Origin: Bacteroides sp.
Lineage (GTDB): Bacteria > Bacteroidota > Bacteroidia > Bacteroidales > Bacteroidaceae
Direction of reading: 5' to 3'
NCBI GenBank assembly: GCA_030529405.1
Contig: JAUMWZ010000037.1
Coordinates: forward strand, 1 to 11,116
Length of the DNA stretch: 11,116 nt
The notes beneath the pieces are model-generated. The model was not told the DNA's origin, ran no database searches, and saw only the letters and a list, made by a program, of their open reading frames with translations. Positions 6,400 through 11,116 of this stretch are shown here, one piece after another. The position numbers and the translations under genes are program-made. Numbering within the stretch: the first letter of the stretch is position 1; every line of letters starts with the position of its first letter.

Positions 6400-8175
6400 G
6401 TGAAGAAAACAAGTTTAATTCTATCGTTTTTGTTTCTGACGTTGTGCTCTGTAACGGCGCAAACAAAGGTTTACAGACTGTCAAACATGGGCATCTTGCC
6501 AAACAAGTCGAAAAGTGTTTCTAAGAAGTTTATAAAGGCTTTAGACAAGATAAAGCATGAATCTGCTAAGTCAGACAGTGTGGTCATATTGTTAGAAAAA
6601 GGGGAATATCACTTCTATGATACAGAATCGGTAAAGAAAGAATACTACATCTCTAACCACGACCAAACAGCTTTTAAGTATGTTGGTATAGACCTTACGG
6701 GAATGAAAAACCTTACTTTCGATGGTAACGGAGCAGATTTGATTTTCCACGGACGTATGCTTCCGATAGCATTAACAGAAAGCAACAACTGTACTCTCAA
6801 GAATTTTTCAATAGATTTTCATCGTCCGCAAATGATGCAAGTAAAGATATTGAGCAATGACGGTAGTAATGGAATGACATATAAGATTGATGACAACAGC
6901 AACTATAAACTAAATGAAAAAGGACAGTTGGTTTTGTTCGATAAAACATGGGAGAATGTTCCTATAACAGGTATGGCTTTTGAACCAGACACAAAACGAA
7001 TTGTCTACACAACAAGAGATTTGAACATACAAACAGTAGGCTCTAAAGAGATAGCTAAAGGGGTGTTTCACTCTCCGAGATGGAAAGACAGCAAGTTGGA
7101 AAAAGGGCATAAGATAGCTATGCGTACATACTTTAGACCTGCACCAGGTATATTCTTGCACAAGAATAACAACACCAAGCTGGAAAACATTAAGGTACAC
7201 TTTGCAGAAGGTATGGGACTTTTGGCACAGCTATGTACAAATATTGACCTAAACGGCTTTTGTGTGAGCCTAAAAGAAGGACACAACAGATATTTCACAA
7301 CACAAGCCGATGCCACACACTTCTCTTCTTGCAAGGGAACTATCAATTCTTTCAATGGACTGTATGAAAATATGATGGACGATGCAATAAACGTTCACGG
7401 CACATACTTGAAGATTATAAAGGTTGTTGATAAACATACTGTTATTGGACAATATATGCACCACCAAGCCTATGGCTTCGATTGGGGCTTTGTGAACGAT
7501 ACTGTGCAGTTTGTTCAATCTAATACTATGGATAAGATTGGAAAGGTTAATAAAATAGTTGATATTAAGCCTTATGACAAGTCAGAAGTGTTTGGAGCTA
7601 AACAATATATAATCAAGTTGCAAAATGAGTTGAGTCAAGAAATGAACTATATACAGTCTGTGGGAGTGGAAAATCTTACTTGGACACCAAAGGTAAACTT
7701 CTGCAATAATGTTGTACGTAACAATAGGGCAAGAGGAGTTCTGTTTAGCACTCCGCAGAGGGTTGTTGTCAGAGAAAATCTGTTTGACCATACCTCAGGG
7801 TCTGCAATATTGTTATGTGGAGACTGTAATGGCTGGTTCGAAACAGGCTCATGCACCGAGGTAATAATAGAGAACAACAAGTTTGTTAATGCATTGACTA
7901 GTTTGTTCCAATTCACTAATGCCGTAATATCTATATACCCCGAAATACCAAATCTTGCAGGACAAAAAGGCTATTTCCACGGAGGTAAGAAGGGAGCAAT
8001 AGTGATACAAAACAATGAGTTTCATACTTTCGACGCACCAATATTGTATGCTAAGTCGGTCAATGGAATTGTTTTCAAGAACAATAAGATTATTATGAAC
8101 AATGACTATAAACCATATCACTGGAACAAAAGCCGTTTCTTGCTTGAAAGAGTAACCAATGCGGAGATAGACTGA
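6400..8175 (+). CDS. GH110 alpha-1,3-galactosidase, secreted
   Basis: Exo-alpha-1,3-galactosidase of glycoside hydrolase family 110, 591 residues, full length. The family (GlaA and GlaB types in Bacteroides) removes terminal alpha-1,3-galactose from blood-group B antigen, and GlaB types also act on linear structures. The signal peptide is residues 1-20 (cleavage after SVTA). The rest is a right-handed parallel beta-helix. Family motifs in order are YYISNHDQ, GNGADLIFHGRMLPI, NFSIDFHRPQ, HFAEGMGLLAQLC, YFTTQADATHFSSCKG, MMDDAINVHGTYL, NNRARGVLFSTP, GDCNGWFETGSC and FQFTNAVISIYPEIPN. Asp304, Asp327 and Asp328 have the same spacing as the catalytic-site aspartates I recall from a characterised GH110 (321, 344, 345). 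GTG 6400 is the start: an in-frame TAA lies at 6382 and no ATG comes before the signal peptide. I cannot assign GlaA or GlaB type by eye. queA follows after 12 bp. Confidence 0.92.
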   Translation: MKKTSLILSFLFLTLCSVTAQTKVYRLSNMGILPNKSKSVSKKFIKALDKIKHESAKSDSVVILLEKGEYHFYDTESVKKEYYISNHDQTAFKYVGIDLTGMKNLTFDGNGADLIFHGRMLPIALTESNNCTLKNFSIDFHRPQMMQVKILSNDGSNGMTYKIDDNSNYKLNEKGQLVLFDKTWENVPITGMAFEPDTKRIVYTTRDLNIQTVGSKEIAKGVFHSPRWKDSKLEKGHKIAMRTYFRPAPGIFLHKNNNTKLENIKVHFAEGMGLLAQLCTNIDLNGFCVSLKEGHNRYFTTQADATHFSSCKGTINSFNGLYENMMDDAINVHGTYLKIIKVVDKHTVIGQYMHHQAYGFDWGFVNDTVQFVQSNTMDKIGKVNKIVDIKPYDKSEVFGAKQYIIKLQNELSQEMNYIQSVGVENLTWTPKVNFCNNVVRNNRARGVLFSTPQRVVVRENLFDHTSGSAILLCGDCNGWFETGSCTEVIIENNKFVNALTSLFQFTNAVISIYPEIPNLAGQKGYFHGGKKGAIVIQNNEFHTFDAPILYAKSVNGIVFKNNKIIMNNDYKPYHWNKSRFLLERVTNAEID

Positions 8176-8187
8176 TTATAGAAACCG

Positions 8188-9405
8188 ATGAACAAATATA
8201 TAGATATAGAGATAAGTAGCTACAACTACCAACTACCCGATGAAAGAATAGCAAAATATCCGTTATCATCTCGCGACAAATCTAAGCTTTTGGTATATCG
8301 TAACGGTAGTATTTCGCATACAGTGTTTGATGATATTGCAAACCAACTGCCTAATGTTGAGCTGATGATATTTAATAACACACGTGTCATTCAAGCACGG
8401 TTATATTTTCAGAAAAGCACAGGTGCCAACATAGAAATATTCTGTTTGGAGCCACACAAACCAGCAGATTATGCTCAGAACTTCACAGAAACCAAGTCGG
8501 TTGTATGGTATTGCATGATAGGCAATGCTAAGAAATGGAAAGAAGGAACATTGTCTAAGACCATAACTATACGTGGTCAGCAGGTAGAGCTTACTGCAAC
8601 TAGGGGAGAGCAATGCGGAAATTCGCACAAGATAGTGTTTGAGTGGAACGGAAACGATATTACCTTCTCCGATATACTTGAGCATTTTGGCAACTTGCCT
8701 ATACCTCCTTATCTCCATCGTGATACTGAGGAGAAAGACAAACAAACCTATCAGACCGTGTATTCTAAGGTTAAAGGGTCTGTTGCTGCTCCTACTGCTG
8801 GACTTCATTTCACTCCAAATGTGATTGAAGCTATACACAACAAGGGAATAAAGACAGATGAAGTGACACTACACGTAGGAGCAGGAACTTTCAAACCTGT
8901 TAAGGCTGACAACGTGAGTGAGCACGAAATGCACACAGAGTATATTGTTGTGAATAAAAGCACTATTGAGCAGATTATTGCAAACAACTGTGCTGTCATA
9001 GCAGTGGGTACAACTTCCGTGCGAACAATAGAGAGCCTTTATCACATAGGTGTCAAATTGTTGCAAAGCGATGCTAAAGATGAGTCTTGTTTGACCGTTA
9101 CACAGTGGCAACCGTATGAGAACAAAAGCAATATCTCTGCTGAAGATGCTCTGAAAGCGATAATAGTCTACATGAACGTTCATAACATTGAGCAGTTAAA
9201 AACAAGTACACAGATAATGATTGCTCCAAGCTATGAGTATAAGATAGTGAAAGCCATTGTTACAAACTTTCATCAACCACAAAGCACACTGCTTTTGTTG
9301 GTTTCTGCTTTCGTAGGAAATGATTGGGAACGTATATACGAATATGCTCTTGTCAATGATTTCCGTTTCCTTAGCTATGGAGATTCGTCGTTGCTGATAC
9401 CTTGA
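8188..9405 (+). CDS. queA: S-adenosylmethionine:tRNA ribosyltransferase-isomerase
   Basis: QueA transfers and isomerises the ribosyl group of S-adenosylmethionine onto 7-aminomethyl-7-deazaguanine in tRNA. The product is epoxyqueuosine, the penultimate step of queuosine synthesis, and the enzyme is cytosolic. The 405 residues contain the family motifs in order: YQLPDERIAKYPLSSRDKSKLLV (14-36), MIFNNTRVIQARL (60-72), GSVAAPTAGLHF (197-208), VTLHVGAGTFKPV (226-238), HEMHTEY (246-252), AVGTTSVRTIES (272-283) and TNFHQPQSTLLLLVSAF (359-375). It ends in FRFLSYGDSSLLI. At 405 residues it is longer than E. coli QueA (about 356), which I take as usual for Bacteroidetes; the extra residues lie mainly at about 85-120 and 290-345. 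ATG 8188 follows the GH110 stop by 12 bp with no room for a promoter, so the two genes are probably cotranscribed. A terminator follows. Confidence 0.97.
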   Translation: MNKYIDIEISSYNYQLPDERIAKYPLSSRDKSKLLVYRNGSISHTVFDDIANQLPNVELMIFNNTRVIQARLYFQKSTGANIEIFCLEPHKPADYAQNFTETKSVVWYCMIGNAKKWKEGTLSKTITIRGQQVELTATRGEQCGNSHKIVFEWNGNDITFSDILEHFGNLPIPPYLHRDTEEKDKQTYQTVYSKVKGSVAAPTAGLHFTPNVIEAIHNKGIKTDEVTLHVGAGTFKPVKADNVSEHEMHTEYIVVNKSTIEQIIANNCAVIAVGTTSVRTIESLYHIGVKLLQSDAKDESCLTVTQWQPYENKSNISAEDALKAIIVYMNVHNIEQLKTSTQIMIAPSYEYKIVKAIVTNFHQPQSTLLLLVSAFVGNDWERIYEYALVNDFRFLSYGDSSLLIP

Positions 9406-9470
9406 CTTTGACTGTGTTTAGGCTTTGCTTTTACTGATGAGTATATAGCCTACACAAGTTCATAATACAC

Positions 9471-9514
9471 AAAAGTCGTACGTTTGAAATAGTAATTTCG
9501 CGTACGACTTTTTT
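9471..9514 (+). terminator. Strong intrinsic terminator after queA
   Basis: AAAAGTCGTACG (9471-9482) pairs perfectly with CGTACGACTTTT (9501-9512). An inner GAAAT/ATTTC stem extends the hairpin, and the T-run continues to 9514. The A-run on the left side lets it work in both directions. It ends the likely GH110-queA transcript 66 bp after the queA stop. A solitary 22-bp-type unit (core GTATATAGCC, about 9436-9457) lies between the stop and the hairpin. Confidence 0.88.
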
Positions 9515-9679
9515 ATTTGTATAGTGTTATGTTATTGACTAAAACAAAGTTACAGCTATGTTTTTAGCTTGTAGCTCAATGCTTTCCTCTCAAACCAATA
9601 AGATGTGAAACCTAAACCGAGTGGTATTTGTGTTATGTCTGATAATGTTTGATTTACAGAATGATATGCATTGTTTTGC
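9515..9679 (+). other. Spacer with no recognised gene
   Basis: No credible open reading frame or RNA gene is seen on either strand between the terminator and the next repeat array. A TAACTTTG box reads on the minus strand at 9545-9552, and AGCTA-type short inverted segments lie at about 9553-9577. Both are weak signals that could be chance in AT-rich DNA. Confidence 0.4.
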
Positions 9680-9789
9680 AAACCATAAATAGTTTGTTTC
9701 TAAACTGTATATAACTGACTTGCAAACTATATACAGTTTATACACAAACTATATACTACTGACCAATAAATTGTATACCTTTGACTAAC
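9680..9789 (+). repeat. 22-bp tandem array, 5 units
   Basis: Units start at 9680, 9702, 9724, 9746 and 9768, exactly 22 bp apart. The first four begin with AAAC and the fifth with AAAT. Cores are CATAAATAGTTTG, TGTATATAACTGACTTGC, TATATACAGTTTA, TATATACTACTGACC and TGTATACCTTTGAC. This is the cleanest array in the window. Its last unit contains a promoter -7 box for the next gene. Confidence 0.87.
9776..9783 (+). promoter_or_regulatory. -7 box within last repeat unit
   Basis: TACCTTTG exactly matches TAnnTTTG and lies about 100 bp before ATG 9881. No clear TTTG is found at -33. In other units the TA-to-TTTG spacing is three bases (TATAGTTTG); here it is two, the promoter spacing. Confidence 0.4.
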
Positions 9790-9833
9790 AACACAAATAC
9801 CAACCAAAAGACAAGAGAACAAAACAACCACAG

Positions 9834-9875
9834 ATGGCAACAACAGTAAAGATTATCAACCTAGTAAAACATTAG
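9834..9875 (+). CDS. Possible 13-codon leader ORF
   Basis: ATG 9834 to TAG 9873-9875 encodes MATTVKIINLVKH and ends 5 bases before ATG 9881 of the DHOD-like gene. The position suits translational coupling or a leader peptide. It has no codon run typical of attenuation and no visible hairpin partner, so it may be chance. Confidence 0.2.
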   Translation: MATTVKIINLVKH

Positions 9876-9880
9876 CAGAT

Positions 9881-10855
9881 ATGAGCAACATAACCACCAC
9901 TTTTGCAGGGCTTTCGCTAAGAAACCCTTTTATAGTCAGCAGTTCAGGACTGACAAACAGTGCCGAGAAAAACAAAAAACTTTGCGAAAATGGTGCTGGA
10001 GCTATCGTCTTAAAGTCTTTGTTTGAGGAGCAAATAACCTTAGAGGCAAAGCAGGTTGAAGACACTTCATACTATCCTGAAGGTATGGAATATCTTTCAG
10101 AATATATCAGACAGCACAAACTTGGCGAATATATAAAGCTGATAAAAGACAGTAAGGCTGTATGTGACATACCAATCATAGCAAGCATAAACTGCTACAC
10201 CGACTCAGACTGGATAGAGTTTGCAAAAAGAATAGAGGAAGCAGGAGCAGACGCTTTAGAAATAAATATTCTGTCATTACAAACTGCCTTGATGTATGAG
10301 TATGGCGAGTTTGAACAAAGACACATTGACATTCTTCGTCATATAAAGAAAACAATCAAAATACCCGTAATCGTGAAGTTAGGAGATAACCTCACAAACC
10401 CTATCAAACTAATAGATCAGCTCCACGCAAACGGTGCTGCTGCCATAGTTCTATTTAACCGTTTCTATCAACCAGACATAAACATCGACAAGATGGAGCA
10501 TAGTTCGGGCGAAGTGTTTAGTAACTCTGCCGACTTTTCGCACCCACTTCGTTGGATAGGTATAGCCTCTTCGGTAGTAACAAAGATAGACTATGCCGCA
10601 TCGGGAGGTATATGTTGCCCAGAGAATGTTGTCAAATCTATCCTTGCTGGTGCTACAGCTGTGGAAGTGTGTAGTGCTATCTACAAAGAGGGTAATAAGT
10701 TTATAGAAAAGTGTAATACTTTCTTGGCAGATTGGATGAACGAAAAGGGCTTTGAAAGTATTGAACAATTTAAGGGAAAACTAAAGACAAAAGATGTGCA
10801 AGGGGTTAATACCTTTGAGCGCACACAGTTCTTGAAATATTTCGGACAGAAATAG
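9881..10855 (+). CDS. Dihydroorotate dehydrogenase-like flavoprotein
   Basis: TIM-barrel FMN protein of 324 residues from the dihydroorotate dehydrogenase/PydA superfamily, probably cytosolic with no signal peptide. Visible elements are NPFIVSSSGLT (15-25, FMN loop), Lys45 in AIVLKSLFEEQ, SINCYTDSDW (102-111), EINI (127-130), VIVKLGDN with Lys166 (163-170), LFNRFYQPDIN (191-201), SGGI (241-244) and AGATAVEVCSAIY (256-268, phosphate-binding end). True dihydroorotate dehydrogenases have a loop with Asn-x-Ser-Cys-Pro-Asn (Cys or Ser base) after the EIN strand. Here that stretch reads EINILSLQTA, with no Cys-Pro-Asn, so pyrimidine synthesis is doubtful and the substrate is unknown. Proteins of this kind are commonly labelled 'dihydroorotate dehydrogenase-like' in Bacteroidetes. 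ATG 9881 fits the usual N-terminus of the family. It is probably transcribed alone and ends before a GC-rich hairpin. Confidence 0.8.
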   Translation: MSNITTTFAGLSLRNPFIVSSSGLTNSAEKNKKLCENGAGAIVLKSLFEEQITLEAKQVEDTSYYPEGMEYLSEYIRQHKLGEYIKLIKDSKAVCDIPIIASINCYTDSDWIEFAKRIEEAGADALEINILSLQTALMYEYGEFEQRHIDILRHIKKTIKIPVIVKLGDNLTNPIKLIDQLHANGAAAIVLFNRFYQPDINIDKMEHSSGEVFSNSADFSHPLRWIGIASSVVTKIDYAASGGICCPENVVKSILAGATAVEVCSAIYKEGNKFIEKCNTFLADWMNEKGFESIEQFKGKLKTKDVQGVNTFERTQFLKYFGQK

Positions 10856-10861
10856 AGCCAC

Positions 10862-10920
10862 ATAACAGAATATATAACAATGGGGCGGTAGCTAAATACT
10901 ACCGCCCCATTCTGTTATAT
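10862..10920 (+). terminator. GC-rich hairpin after DHOD-like gene
   Basis: The core stem AATGGGGCGGTAG (10879-10891) pairs perfectly with 10899-10911 around a 7-nt loop. The right flank can be extended by either of two left arms. ATATAAC (10872-10878) pairs with 10914-10920 past a 2-nt bulge, or ATAACAGAAT (10862-10871) pairs perfectly with 10909-10918. No T-tract follows. It begins a few bases after the stop codon and probably ends or stabilises the transcript. Confidence 0.6.
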
Positions 10921-10998
10921 CACATAATCTGTCTGTACGTCACGCTCCTACCCTAACCCATCGTCACCGCTTCAAAGGCTAATATTCCGCCACCCAGC

Positions 10999-11108
10999 AA
11001 ACAATATATAGCCGATTTACAGGTTATATATAGCTGACTTTTAATTTATATACAGCCTGCAAAACAGCTATATATAGTTTAGAAATAGACTATATATGAT
11101 TTATAAAG
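10999..11108 (+). repeat. 22-bp tandem array, 5 units
   Basis: Units start at 10999, 11021, 11043, 11065 and 11087, exactly 22 bp apart. Cores are AATATATAGCCGATTT, TATATATAGCTGACTT, TATATACAGCCTGC, TATATATAGTTTAG and TATATATGATTT. The array lies in the 261-bp stretch after the last gene, downstream of the hairpin. No gene is seen between 10856 and the window end, and the array could continue past it. Confidence 0.82.
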
Positions 11109-11116
11109 CAGGCGTT

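Noticed and set aside
7644..7665. Repeat-like segment GAACTATATACAG inside the GH110 gene
   Set aside because: It is a single match with no neighbour 22 bp away, and it encodes conserved-frame residues. Chance similarity is more likely.
8176..8187. preQ1 riboswitch before queA
   Set aside because: Only 12 bp separate queA from the upstream stop codon, leaving no room for the structure.
9680..9789. Repeat arrays as CRISPR
   Set aside because: Units are contiguous with no unique spacers, are imperfect, and only 22 bp long. No cas genes are in the window.

Overview
The window reads as chromosomal DNA of a Bacteroidales bacterium, most likely Prevotella-like. The grounds are AT-rich DNA, Bacteroidetes-type promoter boxes (TAnnTTTG, once with a TTTG box 20 bp upstream), weak ribosome-binding sites, lipoproteins with a short Cys-(S/T) start, and glycoside hydrolases (GH95, GH110) typical of host-glycan foragers. 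All recognisable genes lie on the + strand.

Layout. 96-1424 and 1636-2727 are two paralogous lipoproteins built almost entirely of tandem ~50-residue modules (8 and 6 copies) with a Gly-Asp-Tyr-Tyr-Ile-Asp ... Tyr-Gly-Pro-Lys signature. 3111-5576 is a complete secreted GH95 alpha-L-fucosidase. 5875-6249 is a small DUF2752 membrane protein. 6400-8175 is a complete secreted GH110 alpha-1,3-galactosidase, followed after 12 bp by queA (8188-9405, queuosine tRNA modification). 9881-10855 is a dihydroorotate dehydrogenase-like flavoprotein that lacks the usual catalytic loop.

How they fit together. GH110 enzymes remove the terminal alpha-1,3-galactose of the blood-group B antigen, and GH95 enzymes remove the alpha-1,2-fucose of the H structure left behind. 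The two enzymes could therefore act one after the other on mucin or blood-group glycans in the periplasm. The repeat lipoproteins may be surface or adhesive proteins, but nothing in the sequence ties them to glycan use. queA and the DHOD-like gene look like housekeeping neighbours.

The most unusual signal is non-coding. The five longest spacers each hold 4 or 5 imperfect units of exactly 22 bp (about two helical turns), centred on T(A/G)TATA and all in the same orientation. A more degenerate trace starts the window. At least 23 units fall on this 22-bp grid. They are contiguous, so this is not CRISPR, and they lie downstream of terminator-like hairpins where one is visible, and upstream of promoters. 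I do not recognise the family. The closest concept I know is the short-tandem-repeat intergenic elements described in Porphyromonas.

Other non-coding features are a strong intrinsic terminator after queA, one after the second lipoprotein, a GC-rich hairpin with two competing outer arms after the last gene, and two adjacent perfect palindromes in front of the DUF2752 promoter.
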